DNA from: CAITWF01 sp038231575
GTDB lineage: Bacteria; Verrucomicrobiota; Verrucomicrobiia; Opitutales; Opitutaceae
Direction: 5' to 3'
DNA: 64,000 nucleotides
NCBI GenBank assembly: GCA_038231575.1
Contig: JBBRLB010000010.1
Coordinates: 1-64,000, forward strand
A program made the position numbers and the translations under genes. Below are positions 51,543-60,010 of this stretch, in pieces (position 1 is the stretch's first letter; each line of letters starts with the position of its first letter). Under the pieces are notes generated by a model, which made no database searches, had not been told where the DNA came from, and was given only the letters and a program-made list of their open reading frames with translations.

Positions 51543-53057
51543 ATGAGCCACTTCACCCGTCGCACTTTCCTCCGCAACTCCGCCATCCTTGGGGCCGCCA
51601 CCGCACTTTCCGCCCGCTCGTGGGGCCAAGTCGCCGGCGCCATGACCGATCTTCGCGTCGCGGTGATCGGTCTCAACGGCCGCGGCGGCAGCAGCCACGT
51701 CCCGAGCCTGCTCAAGCTGAAGGGCGTGCGCATCGTCGCGCTCTGCGATCCCGACACGGCGGTGATCGAAAAGGTGAAGAAGAAGATCCCTTACGCCGTG
51801 AAGACCTTCACCGACATGCGCGAGATGTTCGCCGCGGGCGATCTCGACGCCGTCACGATCGCGACGCCGAATCACTGGCACTCGCTCGCCGGGATCTGGG
51901 CGATGCAGGCCGGCAAGGATGTTTACGTCGAGAAACCCGTTTCGCATAACGTCTGGGAAGGCCGCCAGCTCGTCGCCGCCGCGAAAAAATACGACCGCGT
52001 CGTCCAATGCGGCACCCAGATCCGCTCGGGTGAGGGCCTGCGCGAGTCCGTGCAGTGGATCCAAGCCGGGAATCTCGGCAAAATCACCGCGGCGCGCGGC
52101 TTCTGCTACAAGTTCCGCGGCAGCATCGGCAAAACCTCCGGGCCGCAGCCGACACCCGCGACCGCCAACTACGATTTGTGGAGCGGCCCGGCGCCGGCGG
52201 TGCCGTTGCATCGCAAACGCCTGCATTACGACTGGCACTGGGATTATCTCACCGGCAACGGCGATGTCGGCAACCAAGGCATCCACCAGATGGATGTCGC
52301 GCGCTGGTTCCTGGGTGAGACCGGCTTGCCCCGCCACACACTCAGCATCGGCGGCCGGCTCGGTTACGATGACGATGGCAACACGCCCAACACGCAGGTC
52401 GTGATTCACGACTACGCGACGGCGCCACTGATTTTTGAAGTGCGCGGACTGCCCACCAAGGCGGGCGCATCGAAATCCGACACCAGCGCCACCGGCAGCG
52501 AAGCCGCGGATGCGGCCGCGGGCGGGATGGACAAATATGCGGGCGTCTGGCCGGCGAAAATGAACGTCGGCGTGGGCAACGTCATCGACTGCGAAGGCGG
52601 CTTCCTCGTCACCAACAGCTATTTTTCCGCCACCGCCTACGACAAAAAGGGCGCAGTGGTGAAAGAGTTCAAAGGCAGCGATCGCCACATGCAGAACTTC
52701 GTCGATGTCGTGCGCAGCCGGAAGAAAGCCGATCTCTACGGCCCGATCGAAGACGGCCACGTATCGAGCGCGCTCTGCCATCTCGGTAATGTCTCGCACC
52801 AACTTGGGCAGACCGCTACGCCCGCCGAGATCGCCGAAAAGATCAAAGGCGATGCGCCGCTCGCCGAGGCCTACGGCCGGATGCGCGAGCATCTCGCGGC
52901 CAATAACGTGGATTTCGGCAGGACCCCCGCGACGCTCGGCGTCACGCTCGCGGTCGATCCGGCGGCCGAGAAGTTCACTGGCTCCAGCGCCAAGGGCGCG
53001 AACGCGATGCTCAAGCGCGACTACCGCGCGTCGTTCATCGTGCCGCAATTGGCGTAA
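51543..53057 (+). CDS. Gfo/Idh/MocA family oxidoreductase, twin-arginine exported
   Basis: A 504-residue oxidoreductase-fold protein with a twin-arginine signal (RRTFLRNSAILGAA). The NAD(P)-binding motif is VAVIGLNGRGGSS (near residue 40), and YVEKPVSHN holds the EKP motif of dehydrogenases, with the catalytic Lys. CGTQIRSG, NQGIHQMDVARWFLG and NVIDCEGGFLV follow. Unlike the protein at 5119 (EVP), this one has the standard oxidoreductase motif. The substrate is likely a sugar or inositol; exported versions are frequent in Planctomycetes and Verrucomicrobia. The gene follows the DUF6807 gene. Confidence 0.85.
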   Translation: MSHFTRRTFLRNSAILGAATALSARSWGQVAGAMTDLRVAVIGLNGRGGSSHVPSLLKLKGVRIVALCDPDTAVIEKVKKKIPYAVKTFTDMREMFAAGDLDAVTIATPNHWHSLAGIWAMQAGKDVYVEKPVSHNVWEGRQLVAAAKKYDRVVQCGTQIRSGEGLRESVQWIQAGNLGKITAARGFCYKFRGSIGKTSGPQPTPATANYDLWSGPAPAVPLHRKRLHYDWHWDYLTGNGDVGNQGIHQMDVARWFLGETGLPRHTLSIGGRLGYDDDGNTPNTQVVIHDYATAPLIFEVRGLPTKAGASKSDTSATGSEAADAAAGGMDKYAGVWPAKMNVGVGNVIDCEGGFLVTNSYFSATAYDKKGAVVKEFKGSDRHMQNFVDVVRSRKKADLYGPIEDGHVSSALCHLGNVSHQLGQTATPAEIAEKIKGDAPLAEAYGRMREHLAANNVDFGRTPATLGVTLAVDPAAEKFTGSSAKGANAMLKRDYRASFIVPQLA

Positions 53058-53080
53058 CTGTCAGCGGAAAGTGGCCTCGC

Positions 53081-53142
53081 CTTCCCGCCGATGATTCGGC
53101 GGCGGGAAGCCGCCGCCACTCCGCCTCGCAGGCCAGCGAGGC
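53081..53142 (+). terminator. Two strong hairpins after the Gfo/Idh gene
   Basis: CTTCCCGCCG (53081-53090) pairs perfectly with CGGCGGGAAG (53100-53109). GCCTCGC (53123-53129) pairs with GCGAGGC (53136-53142). They lie 24-85 bases after the stop at 53057. There is no U-tract. Confidence 0.45.
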
Positions 53143-53215
53143 GTCCAACAACTCCGGCGCGCGTATCTCTCTCTTGTTTCGTGCGTCTGGGCGTGTGACT
53201 TCTCGTCGTCCCGCC

Positions 53216-54943
53216 ATGCGTCGCCTCTTCGTAATTTTATTCACTGCGTTCGCCGCCTCGGCGGCGTTGCGCGCGCAGGACGACGGCGACCGCCCGGTCA
53301 ATTTGCCGCCCTTCATCGTCGAGGAGGCGAGTAAGGGTCCGCCGTGGCGTTTTGCGGAAATCCCCGGCTTCGAGATTCTCTCACGCTGTTCCGATCGCAC
53401 CACGCGTGAGCTCGTGCAGATGCACGTCCGGCTGCACCGCCTGCTCGAAACGCTGCTCCCCGAACGGCTGCAGCTCTCATTCGCCGTCCCGCGGACGCTG
53501 ATCTTCTACGACGAGGCCCTGCAGTCCGCCGCCTCGCGGGAAGTGATCGCCTCGATGATGAAAGCCGCAACGAAGGGCGCGCCGCCCTCCGCCGATTCGA
53601 TCGATTTCGGTCCGATCGGCCGGCGCGCGACGCTCCTGTCGACGCCGAGCATGCGGATCAGTTTCCTGCCGAATCTCCGGCTGTGGGACAAGGACGCGAT
53701 GACGGTTTTTTCCATCGTGCGCGACGGCGGCTACGATCCTGACCGGCTGGTGCTGACGCGGGACTACGTGCAATACCTGCTGCTGAACCGCGTGCCGGCG
53801 CTCCCGTGGTGGTTCGTCAGCGGCGTGCTCGCGCTCTACGAGCACACTGAATACAACACCAGTGCGCTCTCGCTCGGCCCCATTACGTGGATCTCCGAGC
53901 CTGTGACCGATGCGCTGAAGGACGATCCGAAGAAGGCGCCAGCGCCGCTGCCGCTGGCGGAATTTTTTTCCGGGGTGCCTCCGCTTGGCACGCCGGAAGG
54001 CGAGGCGCGCCGCAAGATCTGGATCGCGCAGGGTGCGCTGATCGTGCGCTGGGCGCTCGACGGCCGGACGCCGGCGCAGCGGGCCGCGTTCGCCGAGTTT
54101 GTGGACCGTGCTGGGCACCGCGTGACGCCGGAGGAGTTTCAACGCTGCTTTGGCGTCGATTTCGCCACCGCCGACGCGCAACTCGCCGCCTATCTCCCGG
54201 CCGCCGTGCGCAAGTCCGTCACGCTTCGTCCGGCGCGCCCGTTGAAGACGCCGGAAGTAACGCTGCGCAACGCCAGCGACGCCGAGCTCGCGCGCATCAA
54301 GGGCGATTGGGAACGCCTCGAGGTCGGCTTCGTGCGCAAGCGAACTCCGGAGCTCGCGGGCAAATACCTCGAGCAGGCGCGCCGCACGCTGCGCCATGCC
54401 TATGACCGCGACGTGCGTGATCCGCGGTTGCTCGCTACGATGGGACTCTGCGAATGCGATGCCGGCGACGACGCGGCGGCGCGGGGCTTTCTCGAATCCG
54501 CCGCGCGGCTCGGCCCGCTGCGGCCGCGCGCTGGCTACGAACTCGCGCGACTCCGCTTCGCCGAGGCGGACGTCCATCCGGAAGGCGCCGCCGGCCGGCT
54601 CAGCGCCGGGCAGGTCGCGAACATTTTCACGCCGCTCTTCGCAGCGCGCGAGCAGGCGCCGCCCATCCCCGAAATCTACGAACTGATCGCGCAGGTCTGG
54701 AGCCGCTCGGCCTTTCAACCCACGCGCGCCCACCTCGCTGTGCTCGAGGACGGCGTGTGGCTGTTTCCGCGGCGCGGTTCACTCATTTATCGCACCGCTT
54801 TGCTTTACGCGGATCATGGCTTCCTGATCGAAGCGGTCGAGCTGGTCCGGCTCGGCTTGGGCGTGACGACCGACCCCGCTGATCGGGAGCGCTTTGCCCG
54901 GCTCGAAGCGCAGCTCGCCGCGACCGCGCCCGCCGCGAAATAA
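53216..54943 (+). CDS. Secreted protein with degenerate gluzincin-like motif and TPR-like tail, paralogue B
   Basis: A 575-residue exported protein, similar to the one at 21959-23731 through most of its length. The signal peptide ends near ALRAQ. Mature residues begin with NLPPFIVEEASKGPPWRF and a PGFEILSRC phrase like the GFEVLAN of paralogue A. At the metallopeptidase-motif position it has RDYVQ (182-186) and WWFVSG (198-203), so all zinc ligands and the downstream Glu are gone. The helical tail contains LATMGLCECDAGDDAAARGFL, VANIFTPLF and HLAVLEDGVWLFPR. It is a pseudo-peptidase-like scaffold with unknown role. Confidence 0.75.
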   Translation: MRRLFVILFTAFAASAALRAQDDGDRPVNLPPFIVEEASKGPPWRFAEIPGFEILSRCSDRTTRELVQMHVRLHRLLETLLPERLQLSFAVPRTLIFYDEALQSAASREVIASMMKAATKGAPPSADSIDFGPIGRRATLLSTPSMRISFLPNLRLWDKDAMTVFSIVRDGGYDPDRLVLTRDYVQYLLLNRVPALPWWFVSGVLALYEHTEYNTSALSLGPITWISEPVTDALKDDPKKAPAPLPLAEFFSGVPPLGTPEGEARRKIWIAQGALIVRWALDGRTPAQRAAFAEFVDRAGHRVTPEEFQRCFGVDFATADAQLAAYLPAAVRKSVTLRPARPLKTPEVTLRNASDAELARIKGDWERLEVGFVRKRTPELAGKYLEQARRTLRHAYDRDVRDPRLLATMGLCECDAGDDAAARGFLESAARLGPLRPRAGYELARLRFAEADVHPEGAAGRLSAGQVANIFTPLFAAREQAPPIPEIYELIAQVWSRSAFQPTRAHLAVLEDGVWLFPRRGSLIYRTALLYADHGFLIEAVELVRLGLGVTTDPADRERFARLEAQLAATAPAAK

Positions 54944-55097
54944 ACCCCGGGTGGATGGACGACTGTGCGACCGCGCGTGGCGGACTGTCTGGCGGAAATT
55001 GCGCGGGTGTTAGGCTGAGGATGATGTTGAATCAGGCCGATTCGCGCGCGAGGGTTCGTGTCCGCGTTTCGCCACCCCGTCGCCTGTTGCTTTCGCC

Positions 55098-55328
55098 ATG
55101 AAACTCCCCCGTTCGTTGTTGGTCGTCGCGGCGCTCGCCGCAATTCTCTCCACCGCCCGCGCCGCCGATGCTGGCGCCAGCCTCATCATCGATGCCGCCA
55201 AACCCGGGCCGGTGAAAACGATCACGGTCGCGTGCACCGTGAATGGCCTGACGGCGAAAGTCGTGAGCGGCCGCGTGCTGAGCGTCGCGTTGCCCGCGAA
55301 GTCCGTCGTGATGCTCGAGCTGAACTGA
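55098..55328 (+). pseudogene. Probable GH51 arabinofuranosidase relic (both ends kept, middle lost)
   Basis: A 76-codon frame with a clear signal peptide (MKLPRSLLVVAALAAILST). Residues 24-37 read GAGASLIIDAAKPGP-like (DAGASLIIDAAKPGP), as at the start of mature GH51 enzymes. The rest, VNGLTAKVVSGRVLS and LPAKSVVMLELN, matches the last strand of the GH51 C-terminal domain. About 550 codons expected between are absent, and the join is in frame. It may be a decayed gene or, less likely, a true small exported protein. An intact GH51 gene starts at 62669. Confidence 0.55.
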
Positions 55329-55345
55329 GCGCGGAGAAAATCACG

Positions 55346-56359
55346 ATGCGCCGCCTTGTGGTCGGAATCGTCTTCGTGGTGGCGGCGCTTGGTGGCGTTG
55401 CCTCCGACAGCCCCGGCGGGAAAATCGCCCCCAAGCCGCTTTTCCGCGATCCCGTCTTCGACGGCGCGGCCGATCCGTCGATCGTTTATGACCGCGCGGA
55501 AAAAAAGTGGCTGATGTTCTACACCGACCGCCGCGCGAACGCTCCCGGCCTCACCGCCGTCACGTGGGTGCACGGCACGCCGATCGGCCTGGCCGAATCC
55601 GTCGACGGCGCGGAGTGGAAATACCGCGGCACGGTCGAGTTTCCGAACGACATCCCGGGCACCGATGTGGAGGTCCCCACGTATTGGGCGCCTGCCGTCC
55701 TCGAGCACGCGGGCGTCTACCACATGTTCGTCACGATCGTGCCCGGCGTTTTCGAGGACTGGAATCACCCGCGCAACATCGTCCACCTCACGAGCTCCGA
55801 CCTGCAGCAATGGAAATACGAAGGCACGCTCCCGCTCGTCAACGACAAGGTCATCGATCCCTGCGTGCTCCGGTTGCCTGACGGCACGTGGCGCCTCTGG
55901 TATAACAACGAGCGCACCGGCAAGACGACCTTCTACGCCGACAGCCCCGATCTCTTCACGTGGACGGACAAAGGCTCCGCACATCTCCCGCGCGATCGCG
56001 GTGAGGCGCCGCTGGCGTTTGTCTGGAAGGGCCACACCTGGCTCCTGATCGATCTGCTCGGCAACATCGGGCTCGGCGCCTATCGCTCCGATGACGCGCT
56101 TACGTGGGAACGCCAGCCCGCGAGCCTGCTCGACAAACCCGGCACCGGCACTGACGACAACAACGGCGGCCACCATCCCGAAGTCGTCCTCAGCGGTGAT
56201 CGCGCGTTTCTGTTTTATTTTGTCCACCCGGGCGTGCCCGACAAAAAGCGCAGCTCGATCCAAGTCGTCGAATTGAAACTCGGCGCCGACGGCTGGCTCA
56301 CGTGCGATCGCGATGCGCTGACGTCCATCCACCTGCTTCCGCCTGTTGCGAAAAAGTGA
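55346..56359 (+). CDS. Exported GH43-like five-bladed beta-propeller protein
   Basis: A 337-residue exported protein. The start at 55346 opens a signal peptide. PLFRDPVFDGAADPSIVYD (about residues 32-50) includes the Asp that serves as general base in GH43/GH32-like propellers. WLMFYTDRRA, EVPTYWAPAVLEHAGVYHMFVT, KVIDPCVLRLPDGTWRLWYNN and GHHPEVVLSGDRAFLF follow in the order seen in this clan; the Asp of VIDP and the Glu of HPEV are possible catalytic residues. It may act on arabinose- or xylose-containing glycans. It starts 17 bases after the GH51 relic. Confidence 0.78.
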   Translation: MRRLVVGIVFVVAALGGVASDSPGGKIAPKPLFRDPVFDGAADPSIVYDRAEKKWLMFYTDRRANAPGLTAVTWVHGTPIGLAESVDGAEWKYRGTVEFPNDIPGTDVEVPTYWAPAVLEHAGVYHMFVTIVPGVFEDWNHPRNIVHLTSSDLQQWKYEGTLPLVNDKVIDPCVLRLPDGTWRLWYNNERTGKTTFYADSPDLFTWTDKGSAHLPRDRGEAPLAFVWKGHTWLLIDLLGNIGLGAYRSDDALTWERQPASLLDKPGTGTDDNNGGHHPEVVLSGDRAFLFYFVHPGVPDKKRSSIQVVELKLGADGWLTCDRDALTSIHLLPPVAKK

Positions 56360-56405
56360 GACGCTTCGTCTGCGTTGCATCGCTCCGCGTCGGTGCGCGG
56401 CGAGG

Positions 56406-57266
56406 TCACGTAACCGCGCGATAGCGTCGACCGTGCGCCGTATGGTCGGTCTTGGCGCTTTTGCTCGGCGTCTTATATTGAATGAAGGTTTCCTGGCGCC
56501 ACATCGTGGGTGAGTGCCCCTTGTGCCCCTTGAAGGCCCGGCAAAGATTGCTGGCGCTGGAAAAACCGCTCTCCGCCGCGACGCTATGTAACTTGGCAGT
56601 GGAGTTGCCGAGCAGTTCCATCGCTCGCTCGATCTTTAGCTGGTTGAGCACTTGTTGCGGACTCCGCTTGCGGACTTGACGGAAGAGACGGTTGAGCTGG
56701 CTTGACGAGAGTCCGATTTCGCGGGCGGCATCGCCGATCGCCGGATTGTCGGCGAGTTGATCGCGCAGCCACTTTTCCGCCCTGACCACCTTGGCGAGAC
56801 TGTGGCCGGTGTGCAGCGGCTGGCGGCGTTCCGCGCACTCGCGCAGGATGAGGAGGCAAAGGTCCATGAGCGTCCGCTCCGTGTGGATTTCGCTCTCACG
56901 GATCGGATGCCAGTAGTGCCGCTTGAGTTTGCCGGCGGCTGCGCGAAGAAAACGCCGGTCGGCCGCATTCAACGCCACCGACAGCGGGCCGCGCCCCGCC
57001 ACCAGTTCGGCGGTGACGGTGGGCACGGAATTGAAATGAATCACGATCAGCTCGCATTTCTTGCCGGGTTCGCCGGCCCAGCCATGGGCGAGCCCCGGAG
57101 GAAAAAGCCAGAAGGTGCTGGCCACGGGCTCGGGCCGCTGCGCCGTCGGGGTGAAGGGCGCGATTTTTCCGCGGACGACCGCGAGGAACTCCCAATTGAC
57201 CCGCTTGTGCGACGGCATCGGCCGGTCGCCGTAGAGTCGCTGGCCCGTGCCTAGATATCTCAGCAT
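56406..57266 (-). CDS. AraC-family transcriptional regulator
   Basis: A 286-residue regulator from the chosen ATG at 57266 (an upstream ATG at 57356 would add 30 residues). Residues 10-130 form a cupin-like sensor domain (WEFLAVVRGKIAP, FWLFPPGLAHGWAG). The C-terminal 100 residues hold the two helix-turn-helix motifs of AraC proteins (AAREIGLSSSQLNRLFRQV, then SVAAESGFSSASNLCRAFK with the family phrase GHSPTMWR). It is divergent from the TonB receptor at 57504 and probably senses a plant-type sugar to switch on the neighbouring xylan-related genes. Confidence 0.88.
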   Translation of the reverse strand: MLRYLGTGQRLYGDRPMPSHKRVNWEFLAVVRGKIAPFTPTAQRPEPVASTFWLFPPGLAHGWAGEPGKKCELIVIHFNSVPTVTAELVAGRGPLSVALNAADRRFLRAAAGKLKRHYWHPIRESEIHTERTLMDLCLLILRECAERRQPLHTGHSLAKVVRAEKWLRDQLADNPAIGDAAREIGLSSSQLNRLFRQVRKRSPQQVLNQLKIERAMELLGNSTAKLHSVAAESGFSSASNLCRAFKGHKGHSPTMWRQETFIQYKTPSKSAKTDHTAHGRRYRAVT

Positions 57267-57327
57267 GGCGTTTCGCCCGCAACGGGCGGGCGTCACCACG
57301 GGGGAAATTGCGACCCAGGGCAAGCCC

Positions 57328-57359
57328 GCATGCGTGATTTTGAATATCTTTTGCATGCG
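57328..57359. promoter_or_regulatory. Candidate direct-repeat operator between araC-type gene and receptor
   Basis: GCATGCG occurs at 57328-57334 and again at 57353-57359, 25 bases apart, in the gap between the regulator and the divergent TonB receptor. AraC proteins often bind direct repeats about two helical turns apart. This favours the regulator start at 57266, since the ATG at 57356 would fall inside the site. Confidence 0.3.
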
Positions 57360-57503
57360 ACGGAAAAAGCCGCCGCGTTGAACAAGGTCGGGTTTGCCGT
57401 TCGTGTTTGGTCTCGCGCACGGATCCAGCCGCCTCGCCGTGCGTTTCCAAAATCGCGCGCCCGACTCCGCGGCGGCGAGCCTCCAACACCTCCAAACCCC
57501 AGC

Positions 57504-59855
57504 ATGAAAATCCCTCGCATTCCCATCGGCGCCTTCGCTGCGCTTTCCGTTCTGAGCCCGTTAATCCACGCGCAAACTGCGGCGCCCGCGCCTGCGCCGG
57601 CGAAGGACGATATCGTGACACTCTCGCCGTTTGAAGTCACCGCCGCGCAAACCGGGCGCTACCAATCCACCGAGGCTACTTCCGGCGGCCGCGTGCGCGT
57701 GGATGTGTTCACCGCGTCGCAGAGCATCTCGGTGATCCCGCTCGATCTCATGCTGGATATCTCCTCCACGCGCGTGCTCGACGCCGCGAAATACGTTTCC
57801 GGCATCACCGAATCGATTCTGCCCGGCGGCTTGGATCGCACGACGATTCGCGGCTTTCAACAGGACGGCACCACGGTCGACGGCTTCGGCGCCGGCAACC
57901 AGCAGGGCAACATTGATCCGGTGCTCGTCGAACGCATGGAAGTCGTCAAAGGCCCGAACGCCGTGCTCGCGCCGAACAATGGCAACGCGCCCGGCGGCAC
58001 GATCAACCTCGTCACGCGCAAGCCGCAGTTTCGCAACTTCGGCTCGGTCTCCTATCAGGTGGCGCGCTACGACGGCAACCACGCGACCTTCGACTTCAAC
58101 CGGATGCTGAACAGCGCGTGGGCGTTCCGCGTGGTCGGCGCGCACTACGAGACCAAGGTCTATCCCGAGGTCCCGATGAAGAATACCACGGTGATGCCGA
58201 TGATCACCTGGCGCTCGAAGACCGGCGCGCAGCTCACCGCGCAGTTCGAATATTTTCATTTCCATAATCAAAATTACCTCGGTATCCCGCTGGATCCATC
58301 GATCGGCAGCACCGGGGAGGGCGCGAAAATCTGGAGCATCCTGCCGCGCGATCTGAATCTCAGCGACAACGACTATCGCGACGACCAGCGCAAGGAGGTG
58401 CGGTTGCTGCTGACCGCGCCGCTGAGCAATTCCCTCAACATGCGCCTTGCGGCCCGCTACGCCGACACGGCGGTGGCTTTCGGTCAGAACATCCCCGGCC
58501 CGGGCCTCGGCACCCAGACAGGCGGCGCGATCAACCCGCTGACCGGCCTCTACACGCCCGGCTTGATCTATGGCGGCAGTCCGACCTACACCGCCTCGCC
58601 GGCGCCCGCCGCCGCGCTGGTGCTGGGCCGCAACGGCAACAACCCGCGCACCTACGGTCCGCTCTTCAACGCGCAGAACGACTACGTGCATGAATTCAAG
58701 AACGACCTCTTCAGCACAAGCACCCTCGGCGGCGTGGCGTTCAACTTCAGCAAGCTCCTCGGTCTCGCGATCAACGCCGACCGGCCCACGATCAACTACG
58801 CCGCGCCGCAGGCGAACCTGCCGTTCGTCGAGCGCAATGCCGCCACGAACGCCACCGCGATCGCCAGTCGCACCAGCACGCTTAGCACGTCGGAACAGGC
58901 TTACCTCAGCGAAACGCTGAAAGTCTGGGGCGATCGGGTCGCGCTCAACGCGAGCTACTCCTACAATAATTTCGATACCAGCATCCAAAACTATGTCACG
59001 GTGGCGCCGACCGCGGCGATCCCCGTGCCCCAGCAGCGCTTCACCGGCAACATCGATACCCAGCTCAAGTCGTGGGGTGCGGTCGTGAAACCGCTCCCGA
59101 GCGTCGTCGTGTATTACGGCTATGCCGAAAATACCGCGGTCAACAATCCCGGCAGCACGGGCGCCACGTCGATCGCGGCGGGCAACGCCCTGCTGACGCT
59201 GCAGGCCGGCAAGCAGCGTGAATATGGCGTGCGCTGGGAAGGGTGGGAGAAGCGACTCTTCGCCACCGTCAGCCATTTCGACATCAAGCAGAGCGGCTTC
59301 GCCGTGCCGAATCCCGGCAACCTGGTCGTGCCGCAGCCGAATCCACTGTTGCCCAATCTCATCACCGACCGTGCCGCCCAAGGCTGGGAATTCGAACTGC
59401 GCGCGAACGCGACGAAAAACTTCTCGTTGATCGGCAACGCCACCCGCTTCAAGAACCGCGATCCGAACGGTCAGCCCTTCCGCGCCACCGCCGAGCAATC
59501 TTGGGCCGTGCTGGGCAGTTACGTGTTCGAAAAGACGTCGCCGCTCACGGGCTTGAGCCTCGCCCTCGGCGCCGATCATCTCGGCCGCCGACCCGGTGAC
59601 GCGCCCGGCGGCCCGATCACGATCATCCCGGCCAGCGGCTCGCCCTACATTGTGGCGCCCGGGCCGACCTTCTGGCTCGCACCCCGCACGCTGCTCAGCC
59701 TCTCGGCCGGCTATAAGTTCAACGCCCACTGGAGCGGGCAGCTCAACGTCGATAATCTGCTGAACACCGAATATGTCGCCGCCTCGGTGAACCGGGGCAA
59801 CGTCATGCCGGGCATGCCGATCAATCCGCGTTTCCGAGTTACCTACAGCTTCTGA
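57504..59855 (+). CDS. TonB-dependent receptor (siderophore-receptor-like fold)
   Basis: A 783-residue outer-membrane transporter. The signal peptide ends near LIHAQ. The mature start VTLSPFEVTAAQ is typical of Opitutaceae receptors and contains a TonB-box-like segment. The plug has SISVIPLDLMLDI, TTIRGFQQDGTTVDGFG and VEVVKGPNAVLAPNN-like residues (MEVVKGPNAVLAPN), then GGTINLVTRKPQF. The barrel ends in NPRFRVTYSF with terminal Phe. The plug type resembles siderophore receptors, but context (AraC regulator, GH43-, GH115- and GH51-type genes) suggests import of xylan-derived oligosaccharides. A perfect terminator follows. Confidence 0.9.
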   Translation: MKIPRIPIGAFAALSVLSPLIHAQTAAPAPAPAKDDIVTLSPFEVTAAQTGRYQSTEATSGGRVRVDVFTASQSISVIPLDLMLDISSTRVLDAAKYVSGITESILPGGLDRTTIRGFQQDGTTVDGFGAGNQQGNIDPVLVERMEVVKGPNAVLAPNNGNAPGGTINLVTRKPQFRNFGSVSYQVARYDGNHATFDFNRMLNSAWAFRVVGAHYETKVYPEVPMKNTTVMPMITWRSKTGAQLTAQFEYFHFHNQNYLGIPLDPSIGSTGEGAKIWSILPRDLNLSDNDYRDDQRKEVRLLLTAPLSNSLNMRLAARYADTAVAFGQNIPGPGLGTQTGGAINPLTGLYTPGLIYGGSPTYTASPAPAAALVLGRNGNNPRTYGPLFNAQNDYVHEFKNDLFSTSTLGGVAFNFSKLLGLAINADRPTINYAAPQANLPFVERNAATNATAIASRTSTLSTSEQAYLSETLKVWGDRVALNASYSYNNFDTSIQNYVTVAPTAAIPVPQQRFTGNIDTQLKSWGAVVKPLPSVVVYYGYAENTAVNNPGSTGATSIAAGNALLTLQAGKQREYGVRWEGWEKRLFATVSHFDIKQSGFAVPNPGNLVVPQPNPLLPNLITDRAAQGWEFELRANATKNFSLIGNATRFKNRDPNGQPFRATAEQSWAVLGSYVFEKTSPLTGLSLALGADHLGRRPGDAPGGPITIIPASGSPYIVAPGPTFWLAPRTLLSLSAGYKFNAHWSGQLNVDNLLNTEYVAASVNRGNVMPGMPINPRFRVTYSF

Positions 59856-59867
59856 GGAGTTCAGGTG

Positions 59868-59902
59868 AAATCCCGCGGCTTGGTCAGCCGCGGGATTTTT
59901 TT
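59868..59902 (+). terminator. Rho-independent terminator after the TonB receptor
   Basis: AAATCCCGCGGCT (59868-59880) pairs perfectly with AGCCGCGGGATTT (59886-59898), loop TGGTC, and the stem runs into seven T (59896-59902). It lies 12 bases after the stop. This is the clearest terminator in the window. Confidence 0.92.
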
Positions 59903-60010
59903 CGACGCCCCGCGGCTGCTCCCTGACGCCGGGGCGGCGGCGACTGGAGCGTCGACAATTTTCCCGACGACGCTTTGGTGGGCCTCTGACTTGGGAATGC
60001 GATTTCCCCC

